Source: CANHCC01 sp040381555 (GTDB lineage: Bacteria; Bacteroidota; Bacteroidia; J057; RFSG01). From it: a stretch of DNA of 21,393 bases. Shown here in pieces: positions 1 to 9,493 of the stretch. Position 1 is the first letter of the stretch. Each line of letters starts with the position of its first letter. The DNA is taken from positions 1 to 21,393 of the forward strand of contig JBEIHC010000046.1 in NCBI GenBank assembly GCA_040381555.1, read 5' to 3'. The position numbers and the translations under genes were made by a program. The notes under the pieces were generated by a model. It was not told the DNA's origin, made no database searches, and saw only the letters and a list, made by a program, of their open reading frames with translations.

Positions 1-240
1 AGGTTTTTTAAGTTTTGAAAATGAGGGGATTATACATGAATTTTTTCAAGGCGTCCTTGAAAGATTGGGATTTTGGAGAAGGAGGGGGAGGTTTTTAAGT
101 TTTGAAAATGAGGGGATTATACATGAATTTTTTCAAGGCGTCCTTGAAAGATTGGGTTATTAGAGGGTAGGGGAATTGGTTCTAAAGTTTTAAAAAGAAC
201 TAATTATTTTAGTATTTTCCAAGGTGTCCTTGAGGGATAC
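1..240. repeat. Left tandem array of ~87-nt units with CAAGG-NNN-CCTTG hairpins
   Basis: Unit 1 (1-69) and unit 2 (89-156) are almost identical, differing by one T in a T-run, and lie 88 nt apart. A third, diverged unit covers about 178-238. Each unit has an AAGTTTT-A-rich part, then an AT-rich part, then the hairpin. The hairpins are at 47-59 and 134-146 (CAAGGCGTCCTTG, extending to an 8-bp TTTCAAGG/CCTTGAAA stem) and at 220-232 (loop TGT). The array may continue left of the window. Nothing else was recognised between 240 and 378. Confidence 0.9.
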
Positions 241-378
241 GAATCAGTCAGATACAGTGATTCAAATTTGGCCATATACTCATTTTTCAACTGTAGTCTT
301 ATTTTTGACCATTTTTCGCCCTTACCCTTCGTTTTGTATTCCTGACATAATTCTCTAATTTCGCACTTCTCTATTTTC

Positions 379-744
379 ATGAAATATTTAAGGCATATAG
401 TGTTGTTTTCTGGAATATTGGTCATAGTGGCCTTTTTTACCCGGATTTCCCGACATGCCTTGTATGACGGATATTTCTCGAAAATTGAAGAACTGAACAT
501 GCGAAATTCGCAAGAATGCGGTAGTGTCAGAATTAATTTACCTGTCGAAACTGACGATTTCCTTGGGATAAAATTAATCAGACAAAAAGGTACCTCGCAA
601 TGGTTGAGTTTACATATTTTTAAACGGCAGGTCATTCTTTTATCTTTGTTGGTAACGGAATATTCCAATGTTCCCCATATTTTCAATGATTGGATTATGT
701 CAATCCTAATTAGGAAATTGCCCGGATTTTCTCAGGCTCCTTAA
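379..744 (+). CDS. Hypothetical small protein with N-terminal membrane segment (doubtful)
   Basis: This open frame encodes 121 residues. Residues 7-21 form one hydrophobic stretch that could be a membrane anchor or signal, followed by a polar part with a few charged clusters (for example ETDDFLG near residue 57). I recognise no family. No clear ribosome binding site or promoter precedes the ATG. An antisense frame on the minus strand (204-686, 160 codons) is equally open, so at most one of the two is likely real; I prefer this strand because of the membrane segment and because its end does not run into the repeat array. It lies upstream of secDF in the same direction, 86 nt away. It may be a gene remnant. 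Confidence 0.3.
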   Translation: MKYLRHIVLFSGILVIVAFFTRISRHALYDGYFSKIEELNMRNSQECGSVRINLPVETDDFLGIKLIRQKGTSQWLSLHIFKRQVILLSLLVTEYSNVPHIFNDWIMSILIRKLPGFSQAP

Positions 745-746
745 TT

Positions 747-754
747 TAAATTTG
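747..754 (+). promoter_or_regulatory. Possible -7 box upstream of secDF
   Basis: TAAATTTG fits the Bacteroidota -7 consensus TAnnTTTG and would give a leader of roughly 70 nt before the secDF ATG. No TTG -33 element is seen at the expected distance; the nearest is at 718-720, too far upstream. The call is therefore weak. Confidence 0.3.
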
Positions 755-766
755 TTTACTCATACC

Positions 767-786
767 TCAGGTTAGCCCGGACCTGA
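767..786 (+). promoter_or_regulatory. Short inverted repeat in the secDF leader
   Basis: TCAGGT (767-772) and ACCTGA (781-786) are perfectly complementary around an 8-nt loop TAGCCCGG. The element lies 44 nt before the secDF start and is not followed by a T-run, so it is not a standard terminator. It could be an operator or an mRNA hairpin; no function is shown. Confidence 0.3.
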
Positions 787-830
787 ATAATCATCCGGTT
801 TAATTTTCAACTAATTTATTTTAATATAAA

Positions 831-3764
831 ATGCGTAATAAGAATGTCATTCTTACGCTCTTGGTCGTTTTTTCAATGATCTGTGCGTACAATTTGTTTT
901 ACACCTGGAAGGTATTCAACATTGAAGGAGAGTTGGATGCCATGACGGCAGAAGAGCGAAGTGAAAAGTTCAAGGAAGAAGGCTTTGCTGATGAATATAA
1001 GCAAGCTCGGAAAAATTCCATGTCTTTAGGACTGGATTTAAAGGGCGGTATGTTTGTTACGATGGAAGTTGGGGTGGAAGATGTTATCCGCGGAATGGCC
1101 GATAATACCACGGATCCAACTTTTAATACAGCTATGACCGCCGCTTTGAAAAAGAAGCAATCCTCTCAAGAAAGTTTTGTAGATGTATTTGTAGCCTCCT
1201 TACGGGAAGTAGATCCCAAAGCAAAATTAGCCACTTGGTTTACTTCCAAAGAAACAGGGATTTCCTTTAATTCCACTGATGAGGAAATTATTCAGTTATT
1301 AAAAAAGGAAACCGATGCTGCCATTGATCGTACCTTCCAAATCATCCGTACTCGTATAGATCAGTTTGGAGTAGCCTCTCCAACAATTCAGTTGCAGGCA
1401 GGTACTGGTCGGATACTTCTGGAACTTCCTGGCGTAAAAGATGCAGATCGTGTGCGCAAATTGTTAAAAGGTACAGCTCAATTAGAATTCTGGGAAACCA
1501 TTCAGATTGGCGATGCTGCTCCCTTCATAGAGAAAATTAATCAGAAGGTAAAAGACATGAATGGCCTTGGTGGCGGTATTGCTGACTCAAGCTCTACCGA
1601 TTCTACCTCAATTGCAAGCGCTGCTGGTGATAGTACCTCCACAGGGAATGCGGCTATTGATAAGGCTTTAGGAGGAAAAGATAGCTCTTTAGCTTCTGCA
1701 GATACAGCTGGGATGTCAGATGAACAAAAAGCAGAGAAATTCATGGAGGAAAATCCTCTTTATCGGGTGTTGAAATTAGATCAAAACATAAAAGCGAATG
1801 CTCCTGTTTTCGGATTCGCAATTCCTGAAGATACCAGCACCGTAAATGCCTATCTGAATAATCCGGAAGTTCGGGCAATGTTGCCAGATAATTACAAATT
1901 TCTTTGGACTGCCAAACCTGAAAATGGATCGCAATATTTAGGTCTAATTTTGATTAAAAACACAAGTGATGGTTTGGCTCCATTGGGAGGTGAATCTATT
2001 GAAAGGGCTCGTGCTGATTTCGATGAAAATCGTAATCCTAGTGTGTCCATGACTATGAATTCAGAAGGTGCCCGTATTTGGAAACAAATGACTGAAGCCA
2101 ATATTAATAAGTCCATCGCAATTGTGTTGGATAATATGGTTCACTCTTATCCAACTGTTAATAATGTAATTGCAACCGGACAGTCTCAAATTACCGGAAA
2201 CTTTACAGTAGAAGAATCTGAGGATTTGGCCAACCTTCTTAAAGCGGGTAAACTTCCTGCACCAGCGCGTATTGAAGGTGAAGAAATTGTTGGACCAACC
2301 TTGGGAGAAGAAAATGTGAATCAAGGGTTGATGTCTTTCTTGATGGGCTTTCTTGCTGTTGTAGCGTTCATGGTATTCTATTACAGGAGTTCTGGAATGG
2401 TAGCTAACATTGCTTTGTTACTCAATCTTTTCTTCCTTTTAGGGGTGTCTGCTGCATTTAATGTAGTGCTTACTCTGCCAGGTATGGCCGCAATTGTTTT
2501 AACTATGGGTATGGCGGTTGATGCGAATGTGTTGATTTTCGAAAGGATTCGGGAGGAATTATCCAACGGTAAATCTTATAAAGCCGCAATTAATGCAGGT
2601 TTCAGTAATGCATTTTCTTCAATCATGGATTCCAATATAACCACTTTCTTGACTGGAGTGGTTCTATTTGCCTTTGGGATTGGTCCCATTAAAGGATTTG
2701 CAGTTGCCTTAATGATCGGTATTGCCACTTCTTTGGTTGCCGCTTTATTTGTGAGCCGTTTGATTATTGAGTTTATGATGGATAGAGGCAATACCAATTT
2801 ACAGTTTGGTTCTGCAGGTTCTACCAGCTTCTTTAATAAGATTGACCTGAAAATGGTTGTTCGTCGTCGTACTTTCTATGTTTTCTCAGGAGTATTATCT
2901 GGTTTGAGTATCCTCTTCATTGTCATCTTTGGCTTTAAAATGGGGGTTGATTTCCAAGGTGGTCGCCAATATGTTATTGCATTCAACCAGGCTCCAAATG
3001 TAGAGGCTATTCGTCAAGAGTTAGCAACGGTTATGAATACAGTACCTGTTATCAAGACCATAGGTAATTCTAATGAATTGATGATTACTACCAGTTATAA
3101 AGCTGGTGATAATAATGCTACTGAAGAAGTACAAAGTTTGCTCATTAATACCCTCGCAAAGACTTATGGTACGACCGAAAAAGATATCGTGCGTTCATCT
3201 GTTGTAGGTCCAACAGTAGCGAGTGATATTAAGGCCTCTGCTGTAAATTCGATAATTTTCTCGCTATTGATTATTTTCCTTTATGTCTTGGTGAGATTCC
3301 GTCGCTGGCAATATTCTACCGGTGCTTTGATTGCACTAGCGCATGATGTGATTGTTATGCTTGGGATTTATTCCTTCTTGGGCTATTTTGATTTGATGCC
3401 ATTCTCCATGGAGATTGATTCTGCTTTTATTGCTGCAGTACTTACAGTGATTGGATATTCTGTAAATGATACTGTAATCGTGTTTGACCGTATTCGTGAA
3501 GATATTGCAGAAATGAAGAGCAAAAATCTATCTGAGATTTTTACTATCGCTATCAATCAAACCTTAAGTCGTACTTCTATCACTTCTTTGACTACTATTC
3601 TCACGGCATTAATACTTATTATTTTTGGAGGTGATGCAATTCGTGGGTTCATGTTTGCAATCTTGATAGGGATTACTTTTGGAACCTATTCTTCCGTGTT
3701 TGTTGCTTCTGCTGTATCTTTTGATTTGTTGAAGAAAGACGAAGAAACGCCTAAAGCAGCCTAG
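831..3764 (+). CDS. secDF: Protein translocase subunit SecDF (fused)
   Basis: This is the inner-membrane partner of SecYEG, which uses the proton gradient to pull exported proteins into the periplasm. At 977 residues SecD and SecF are one chain, the usual form in Bacteroidota. Visible marks are an N-terminal membrane segment (about 5-24), the SecD motif GLDLKGG (67-73), the SecD membrane motif GMAVDANV (560-567) followed by an FERIREE-type sequence, the SecF motif MGVDFQGG (704-711), and the SecF membrane motif IGYSVNDT (874-881) followed by FDRIRED. A Ser/Thr/Asp/Ala-rich, low-complexity stretch at about 253-295 lies in the SecD periplasmic loop and looks like a flexible insert. The gene stands alone and ends at a strong terminator. 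Identity is secure. Confidence 0.97.
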   Translation: MRNKNVILTLLVVFSMICAYNLFYTWKVFNIEGELDAMTAEERSEKFKEEGFADEYKQARKNSMSLGLDLKGGMFVTMEVGVEDVIRGMADNTTDPTFNTAMTAALKKKQSSQESFVDVFVASLREVDPKAKLATWFTSKETGISFNSTDEEIIQLLKKETDAAIDRTFQIIRTRIDQFGVASPTIQLQAGTGRILLELPGVKDADRVRKLLKGTAQLEFWETIQIGDAAPFIEKINQKVKDMNGLGGGIADSSSTDSTSIASAAGDSTSTGNAAIDKALGGKDSSLASADTAGMSDEQKAEKFMEENPLYRVLKLDQNIKANAPVFGFAIPEDTSTVNAYLNNPEVRAMLPDNYKFLWTAKPENGSQYLGLILIKNTSDGLAPLGGESIERARADFDENRNPSVSMTMNSEGARIWKQMTEANINKSIAIVLDNMVHSYPTVNNVIATGQSQITGNFTVEESEDLANLLKAGKLPAPARIEGEEIVGPTLGEENVNQGLMSFLMGFLAVVAFMVFYYRSSGMVANIALLLNLFFLLGVSAAFNVVLTLPGMAAIVLTMGMAVDANVLIFERIREELSNGKSYKAAINAGFSNAFSSIMDSNITTFLTGVVLFAFGIGPIKGFAVALMIGIATSLVAALFVSRLIIEFMMDRGNTNLQFGSAGSTSFFNKIDLKMVVRRRTFYVFSGVLSGLSILFIVIFGFKMGVDFQGGRQYVIAFNQAPNVEAIRQELATVMNTVPVIKTIGNSNELMITTSYKAGDNNATEEVQSLLINTLAKTYGTTEKDIVRSSVVGPTVASDIKASAVNSIIFSLLIIFLYVLVRFRRWQYSTGALIALAHDVIVMLGIYSFLGYFDLMPFSMEIDSAFIAAVLTVIGYSVNDTVIVFDRIREDIAEMKSKNLSEIFTIAINQTLSRTSITSLTTILTALILIIFGGDAIRGFMFAILIGITFGTYSSVFVASAVSFDLLKKDEETPKAA

Positions 3765-3786
3765 GTCTATTAAAATTCAATAATTG

Positions 3787-3822
3787 GAACGCCGGATTTT
3801 ATAAGTCCGGCGTTCTTTTTTT
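3787..3822 (+). terminator. Rho-independent terminator after secDF
   Basis: GAACGCCGGA (3787-3796) pairs perfectly with TCCGGCGTTC (3806-3815) around a 9-nt loop and is followed at once by a T-run (3816-3822). It lies 22 nt after the secDF stop. It also sits 41 nt beyond the end of the convergent minus-strand gene; on that strand the hairpin lacks a strong T-run, so it mainly serves secDF. Confidence 0.93.
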
Positions 3823-3862
3823 GTTTGAAATCTATTTTGGCTTAGCTTCTAACTTGGATAAG

Positions 3863-4714
3863 TTAGTCCTGAGGGCAATATCTTTTGATTAGTTGCAAAG
3901 CTTCAGGGCTTCCAACTGAAACGGCCTTCTTCCATAAAGCACAGGCTTCTGTTGGATTGCCTGTCAAGGAATACAGTGCTCCGGTATGGAGAAGAATTAA
4001 CGGGTCATCCGGAAAATCATTTACCAATTGTTGGAAATCAATGCGAGCCAAATTTAACTCTCCATTCAAGTATAGTAGATGAGCTCTGTTGAATCTTGCA
4101 GTTGCTACTTCTTTGTCCGATTTTAAAATCTCATTGTAGTATGACAAAGCAAGTTCTGTTTTACCGTGCGCTCTTTCAATGACAGCTTTTAATAATAATG
4201 CTGGAAAATAGGTTGGATTTTTTTCTAAGCATAATTTTAAACCATCCAAGCATTTTACTGTATCTCCAAGTTGTAAGAATGTCCAAGATCTATTGAAGAG
4301 GGTAGGGACATGTTCTGGCATTTTATCTAGCGCATTACTAAAATCTCTTAGTGCCCCGTATTGATCTCCTTGGGCCAATTTACTAATTCCTCTATTGTAG
4401 AACGCCATTGGATAACCCGGTGAACAAACTAGCGCTCTATTGTAATTGAGTATGGCGTTTTCAAATTCCTTTTTTTGATGATAAACCACGCCTCTGCTTA
4501 GCCAGGCTTCGCAAAAATCAGGATTGGATTTAATCGTATGATTCAAGAGTTCTAAGGCGCCATTGTAATCCTGAGTCTTGATTTTTTGCGTAGCAGTTTC
4601 AAATTGAACGCTAGCTTGCGATTTTAGCTGAGCATAACCGATATGACTTGCAGCAAGCCATAGACTTAAGAATATTGCGAGGAAACTTAAGGTTTGCAGA
4701 ATTGATTTACCCAT
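3863..4714 (-). CDS. Exported tetratricopeptide-repeat protein
   Basis: A 283-residue protein. A signal peptide (about 1-29, hydrophobic core 8-22, likely cleavage after GYA) directs it across the inner membrane. The rest is built of TPR helices, for example GDQYGALRDFSNAL and ELALSYYNEIL, running from about residue 35 to 265; TPRs form scaffolds for protein-protein contacts. It closes with the pattern EACALWKKAVSVG...LIKRYC, a cap often seen at the end of Bacteroidota TPR proteins and shared with the neighbour, so the pair look like paralogues. Its start overlaps the end of the upstream TPR gene by 28 nt, suggesting cotranscription and coupled translation. It could assist the secreted proteins encoded just upstream, which is inference only. 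Confidence 0.85.
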   Translation of the reverse strand: MGKSILQTLSFLAIFLSLWLAASHIGYAQLKSQASVQFETATQKIKTQDYNGALELLNHTIKSNPDFCEAWLSRGVVYHQKKEFENAILNYNRALVCSPGYPMAFYNRGISKLAQGDQYGALRDFSNALDKMPEHVPTLFNRSWTFLQLGDTVKCLDGLKLCLEKNPTYFPALLLKAVIERAHGKTELALSYYNEILKSDKEVATARFNRAHLLYLNGELNLARIDFQQLVNDFPDDPLILLHTGALYSLTGNPTEACALWKKAVSVGSPEALQLIKRYCPQD

Positions 4715-5403
4715 TTTACAGATTCTGCTTTACCTAATGTCATGGATGCTTTCCAATCTTCACAGGCTGCCTCTTTTTGACCCATTTCAAACATCAGAAT
4801 GGCACGATTATATAAAGCGTCAGAATTTCTTTTGTCGATTTCTAATAATCTGGTAAGATCCTGTGCGGCAAGGGTATATTCCATTCTGGAAATTCTTGCC
4901 CTTGATCTAAGCATCAACGCATCCGTATTTTTTGGGGCAATTTCAATCACGCTGCTATAGTCTAGAATTGCTTCCATTGTGTTATCTAACTTCATTTTGA
5001 TGCCAGCTCTTTCCATCAGAAATTGAATATTGTAAGGGTCATAATATAAGGCTGTGTCATAATCTTTGAGAGCCCCTTTGAAATCTTTCAAGGACGCCTT
5101 GGCTCTCGCAATTCTTGCAAAGGCATCATAGGCCTCAGGACTGAGTTTTAGAAACTCACGAAAATCATCAATTGCTTCTTCATAACGCTGCATTTTTGCC
5201 CGAACATTTCCCCGCATTAAAAATAAAGTATCTCCATATGGGTCCTCCAGAATTGCTTCGTTCAATTCTCTTTCTGCATTCTTGTACATCTTACGATTCT
5301 CAAAATCAATCGCAGTCTTAATCTTGCTTTCTGTTGATTGCGCAAGACAACTTCCGAAGATTAGAATTATACAAAGTATAAATTGGAAAATTCTTTGAAA
5401 CAT
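4687..5403 (-). CDS. Exported tetratricopeptide-repeat protein
   Basis: A 238-residue protein with an N-terminal signal (hydrophobic core about 6-17). A Cys at residue 19 in FGSC does not fit a lipobox well, so cleavage by ordinary signal peptidase near residues 21-22 is preferred. TPR units follow from about 28 to 225 (for example RYEEAIDDFREFLKL, DFKGALKDYDTAL). The C-terminus EAACEDWKASMTLG...NQFC matches the cap of the next gene. The start is 1 nt from the end of the large T9SS gene upstream, so they are almost surely one transcript. Codons 102-105 (KASL) are encoded by an exact copy of the window's dispersed palindrome. Confidence 0.85.
   Translation of the reverse strand: MFQRIFQFILCIILIFGSCLAQSTESKIKTAIDFENRKMYKNAERELNEAILEDPYGDTLFLMRGNVRAKMQRYEEAIDDFREFLKLSPEAYDAFARIARAKASLKDFKGALKDYDTALYYDPYNIQFLMERAGIKMKLDNTMEAILDYSSVIEIAPKNTDALMLRSRARISRMEYTLAAQDLTRLLEIDKRNSDALYNRAILMFEMGQKEAACEDWKASMTLGKAESVKWVNQFCKP
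5089..5101 (-). repeat. Exact REP-like palindrome inside a TPR gene
   Basis: The coding strand reads CAAGGCGTCCTTG, identical to the hairpin core of the left array; the match extends to 17 nt (5086-5102) with TTTCAAGGACGCCTTGG on the plus strand. It is read as (C)AAG GCG TCC TTG, Lys-Ala-Ser-Leu, in the first helix of a TPR, so it does not disturb the protein. Confidence 0.75.
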
Positions 5404-5404
5404 T

Positions 5405-8400
5405 CTATCTGATTAGGGTAACGGTTCCATTCTTGGAAATCACCTGGCCATTATAGCCTGTACCTTCCACCACATAAACATAAACGCCCTCTGGGCAAGG
5501 TTGTCCATCATTCGATCCTGTCCAATGATTTTCTTTATCAAATGATTCAAATATTAAATTTCCCCAACGGTCAAAGATAAGAAGATGATAATTGTTTATG
5601 AAATAATGGCTCACGATAAAAAAGTCATTTATTCCATCCCCATTCGGTGAAAATGCATTCGCTGTGTGGAGCAAGGGAGTAAATTCAATGCAGTTTTCAT
5701 TTGACCAAGACTCTGTTCCGCATTCCGTTGGATTATTCATGGCCTTTACTCGATAGCAAAACATGGGTTGTGGTCTAAATATATCTCTGTCGGTGTACTT
5801 GAATATTTCTTTTTCCCCGGGGAATATTCTTACATAAAATTTATAGGTTTCAGGTGCCATCCATACTTCATATCGGTCCAATAAATTCCCCCAACCTTTG
5901 TAGTCTGTCCAATCAATTTCGCTAGCGTATTCTACTGCATTTGCCCTAAGTAAAATCGTACACGAGGTATCTGTACCAACAACCTCTTGCCCGCATCTGT
6001 CCATTGCAGCTAGTACATAACAATATCTATTATTGTCAACTTCTACCTGACGATCTTCATACGAGTTAACTAGGTTGCTCGGGATTTCGTTTAACAAACT
6101 AAATTGATCTTCAACGCCTAATATTTTCCGATAAATTTTATAGCCTCCTAAAAAAGCTGAATAATCCGGTCTCCAATCTAAGCGTACCCCAATATCACCT
6201 TCAACCACAGTTACACGGCAAACCACTGGAGGTTCCGGCAGAGTATCTTTATGTTCAACAACCGGTGAGTAGCCAGAAAAAACAGTACATCCCGTGATAG
6301 GGTCTTGGGTAAATGTTCTGAATCTACCTCTAAAATCACAATTTAGATAGGATGTACTTGTATCTCCATAGTTTTGGTTAAGTATAAAGTCAGGATTACT
6401 ATTTACTTCTATTGTATATGTTGGATTTGCCCAAACGGGATATTCATTCCAAGAAACTTGAGATTCAACTGAAGAAAGGTTGTATGCGTCACATAAACTC
6501 GAGATTGCTTCCGAGCCTGGAGCACTCTGATATCTTCCTGGACATTCCCGACAGGTACTTAAGCGATAAGCATACCTATTGGTATAAGTATTGGTAACGG
6601 AGTTGTCGGTAAATGTTGTTTGGTTTACATTCAAAACAGAATCAAGCAATACCCAACCTGTACCATCGTTTCTAAATATATAATAGGAATAGAACCCAGT
6701 AACTGTTGGAGGGTTTATCCAAGTGAGGGATATTTGATTAGGGCCTGTAACTGAAACACATCTTATCTCGGGAGGTGAGACGGGATCAGGAAGAATCCTA
6801 GCAAACATAGTGTCAGAGGCTGTTAACGGCACAGGGCAGGCAGTGTTATCTCTAACGAAAAGAGGTAAAAGCCAAGGCTGGGTTGCCTGATCGCAGGTTG
6901 GAGTCCAGCAAATTTGTACGGTCAGTGGGGTAGGGCCTGAATCATTGACTGATACAGCAAAGGGAGCAGGCATTGTACCTTGCCCGAATAAGTCTCCCCC
7001 CGGATAAGCTGTTAAAGAATCTGTTGGATTATTATCATTGATAACAAAGTTATAACAGGTTTGAGTCCCAGCAGTGAAGAAAAGGGTATCCCCAATAATA
7101 CCAGTTACAGTAGGTCGCACGATATTGGGGGGATAATTGGCTAATCCAAAATCGATTTTAAATGCAGCATTATTACAATTTGTGCTTAGATTGTTGTTTG
7201 ACCAAACGCCAGGTGTAGTTGGAAAATCAGACATACCTCCACAACCTCCACAAACCGCATGATAGACAATTCCTCTTTTATCAAATCGACTGGTCCCGCC
7301 ATCTACATGGTCCTGACTAACATTTCCTCCGATAAAGGTTGCATAGAATAGTCCGGAAATATCTTTTTCAAAAACGCATAAGTAAAAATCTTTACCATCT
7401 GTAGTGGACTGAAATGCGTCTGATGTTACGGGCAATCCGGTTGTATTTCCATTACCCAATAGACCACCCCAACCTGCAAAATAAATATAGCCACATTGAT
7501 CAACTAGGAAAGCTGTAGGAGAAACAGAAGGGGTGTTAGTTGCCAATCCAAACGAAGAAGACCAGGTCATGGCAGATAGATTGGCATTCAATTTAGTGAT
7601 AAATTGGCCACCGCCCGGAATCGAGTAAATTGTGTTAGCTGTAGGATAGGTTCCTCCGGCAGATTGCCCACAGAGATAGATATTTCCAAGTGCATCTCTC
7701 TGAATAAAATAGGCTTGGTCATAATCTGATGTCCCAAGGAAGGTCCCTGCAATTAGGGTATTTCCGTTCGCAGATAACCTTAGGGCAAATCCATCTGATC
7801 TACCTCCTTGAAAAGTATTCATCCAACCTCCGGCCCCAACAGGGAAATTAGGGCTATTTGTTCCCCCAGAAATATAAACGCTACCATCAGGGACTAATAC
7901 AATTGAATATCCTGCATCTTCTGAAGCTCCTCCCACAAATGAACTCCAGAGCATACTACTTAAGGAGGGGTTGAGTTTAAATACACAGGCATCCAATAGT
8001 CCACCATTGTGTGCAGTTTGAAATGCTCCGGGTGTGGTTGGGAAGTTGGCACTTTGTGTGGAGGTAATGACAAAGACATTTCCAGCTGCATCGGATTGTA
8101 TATCTCCCCGAAAGTCATCTGCATATTGATAGTGTAAAGGATGTGCAGTGGGTAAAGTAAAGGGAGCAGTGTTGTTGATTCCATCATGGCCACTTCCTCC
8201 AACGAATGTAGAGGCTAAAAGGGCTGTGCCATTTTGATTCATTTTAACTACTACAATGTCATAAGCACCGTTATGGGTGGGGTCAAAACTACCTGGAGTT
8301 ACAGGGAAGTCAGTTGCTCCTGTAGTGCCCATGATATGGAGTTCATTGTTTTCATTTACAAAAAGACTGTGCGGATAATCTCCTCCAAAACCACCAAGAT

Positions 8401-9418
8401 AGGTAGCAAATAGGAGTTGATTTCCATTACCATTGTATTTGAGAATGGCCATATCACAATTGTCAACGGGCATATTTCCTGTAGGCGGTGGGCCTCCAGC
8501 AAAGGCTTGTTGAAAAGCTCCTACTGTAACCGGGAAACCAGTTGCATATACTGTTCCACCTGAATACAAATTTCCAGAGGTATCATAGGTGGCTGTAAAA
8601 CCCCAGTTATCTGCAGTTGATCCAGAAAAGGTAGAAAACACAACGGTTGGATCCAATATCAAATCAAGTGTTGGATCGAAGCCTTCTGGAAATTTAAAGG
8701 ATAGTACATTTTCATTTAAAACATATTGACAAGGCACGAAAACCTGTTTGCCTTTGACCCATTGCCAGGCTATAGGTTTGGCTTCAATCAATGTATGTAC
8801 GGAAGTATAAATTAATAATTGCTGATTATGAATAACGATAGAATCCTGACCTGAATAATTGAGTTGAATATTCTCGGGAGATCCTCCAGGATGAATAACA
8901 AAATCATATTTAAGCCCCGCGTCATTAGAGTGTATAATCCAGTCTGTATTTGGATAAACATCTTTTTGGATAATCTTGCCCCAAGCTTTCACTTCGGATG
9001 CCCATCTTTTGGGGTCCTTTCCGATGAAATAGTTTCGGTAATCCGAACTGATATTTTCTTGTTGAATTTCGGAAGGTTTCTGGGCATGAAGGAGACTTAC
9101 TTTCCAAGCATGGTGGTTCAATAAATTGGATACTGGTTCTGGAGTTTCTGGCCCCGGAGGATGATTGTAAAAGTATTTATGGATTTTCCGAAGTTGCCTG
9201 CCATCGTAAAGATTGTAGGTTAACTGGTTTTCTTCAATGAAAAGGGCGCCATCGGGAATGTCTGCACGGAATAGGACAGGTTCAGGCCATTGGTTTTTGT
9301 TGATGAAAAATCTGACTTTTTGATTTTGAGCATTAGGTAAATGTGCATAAAGTACCCCTGTCAGGAGATGCAAGATGAGCCATCCTATGTTGATCAGATA
9401 TGTACAACGCGTGTTCAC
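5405..9418 (-). CDS. Secreted SBBP beta-propeller-type protein with T9SS type B sorting domain
   Basis: A 1337-residue secreted protein. Domains in order: a signal peptide (about 1-26); a DUF7948-like N-terminal domain (about 33-260, beginning FFINKNQWPEPVLF); SBBP-type repeats (about 265-760) recognised by recurring modules such as DFPVTPGSF, NFPTTPGAF and DFPTTPGVW; Ig/fibronectin-III-like strands (about 880-1250); and an 84-residue C-terminal domain (1254-1337) with NAFSPNGDGINDFF, FDRWGNLIFES, CPEGVYVYVV and a TLIR end. That last domain is the gliding-motility/CHU_C-type signal used for Type IX secretion and surface attachment. The start is GTG; no ATG lies in frame between the previous stop and the signal peptide. 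It is probably an adhesin or other surface protein, substrate unknown. It heads the tight run of two TPR genes. Confidence 0.9.
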   Translation of the reverse strand: MNTRCTYLINIGWLILHLLTGVLYAHLPNAQNQKVRFFINKNQWPEPVLFRADIPDGALFIEENQLTYNLYDGRQLRKIHKYFYNHPPGPETPEPVSNLLNHHAWKVSLLHAQKPSEIQQENISSDYRNYFIGKDPKRWASEVKAWGKIIQKDVYPNTDWIIHSNDAGLKYDFVIHPGGSPENIQLNYSGQDSIVIHNQQLLIYTSVHTLIEAKPIAWQWVKGKQVFVPCQYVLNENVLSFKFPEGFDPTLDLILDPTVVFSTFSGSTADNWGFTATYDTSGNLYSGGTVYATGFPVTVGAFQQAFAGGPPPTGNMPVDNCDMAILKYNGNGNQLLFATYLGGFGGDYPHSLFVNENNELHIMGTTGATDFPVTPGSFDPTHNGAYDIVVVKMNQNGTALLASTFVGGSGHDGINNTAPFTLPTAHPLHYQYADDFRGDIQSDAAGNVFVITSTQSANFPTTPGAFQTAHNGGLLDACVFKLNPSLSSMLWSSFVGGASEDAGYSIVLVPDGSVYISGGTNSPNFPVGAGGWMNTFQGGRSDGFALRLSANGNTLIAGTFLGTSDYDQAYFIQRDALGNIYLCGQSAGGTYPTANTIYSIPGGGQFITKLNANLSAMTWSSSFGLATNTPSVSPTAFLVDQCGYIYFAGWGGLLGNGNTTGLPVTSDAFQSTTDGKDFYLCVFEKDISGLFYATFIGGNVSQDHVDGGTSRFDKRGIVYHAVCGGCGGMSDFPTTPGVWSNNNLSTNCNNAAFKIDFGLANYPPNIVRPTVTGIIGDTLFFTAGTQTCYNFVINDNNPTDSLTAYPGGDLFGQGTMPAPFAVSVNDSGPTPLTVQICWTPTCDQATQPWLLPLFVRDNTACPVPLTASDTMFARILPDPVSPPEIRCVSVTGPNQISLTWINPPTVTGFYSYYIFRNDGTGWVLLDSVLNVNQTTFTDNSVTNTYTNRYAYRLSTCRECPGRYQSAPGSEAISSLCDAYNLSSVESQVSWNEYPVWANPTYTIEVNSNPDFILNQNYGDTSTSYLNCDFRGRFRTFTQDPITGCTVFSGYSPVVEHKDTLPEPPVVCRVTVVEGDIGVRLDWRPDYSAFLGGYKIYRKILGVEDQFSLLNEIPSNLVNSYEDRQVEVDNNRYCYVLAAMDRCGQEVVGTDTSCTILLRANAVEYASEIDWTDYKGWGNLLDRYEVWMAPETYKFYVRIFPGEKEIFKYTDRDIFRPQPMFCYRVKAMNNPTECGTESWSNENCIEFTPLLHTANAFSPNGDGINDFFIVSHYFINNYHLLIFDRWGNLIFESFDKENHWTGSNDGQPCPEGVYVYVVEGTGYNGQVISKNGTVTLIR

Positions 9419-9493
9419 GCTTTTGGGGAGGTGTCCAATTTGTAAATTGTGAAGGGAAATTACGGAATTGTTGCCTCGAAAACAATGAAAAGA

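Noticed and set aside
1..240. CRISPR array
   Set aside because: Units are about 87 nt with no separate constant repeat and variable spacers; units 1 and 2 are identical across almost their whole length, and no cas gene is present.
204..686. 160-codon minus-strand ORF at the left end
   Set aside because: It is antisense to the 379-744 frame and its last codons run into the repeat hairpin (ending SRTPW-KILK), a sign that the repeat merely supplies an open end. No family resemblance was seen.
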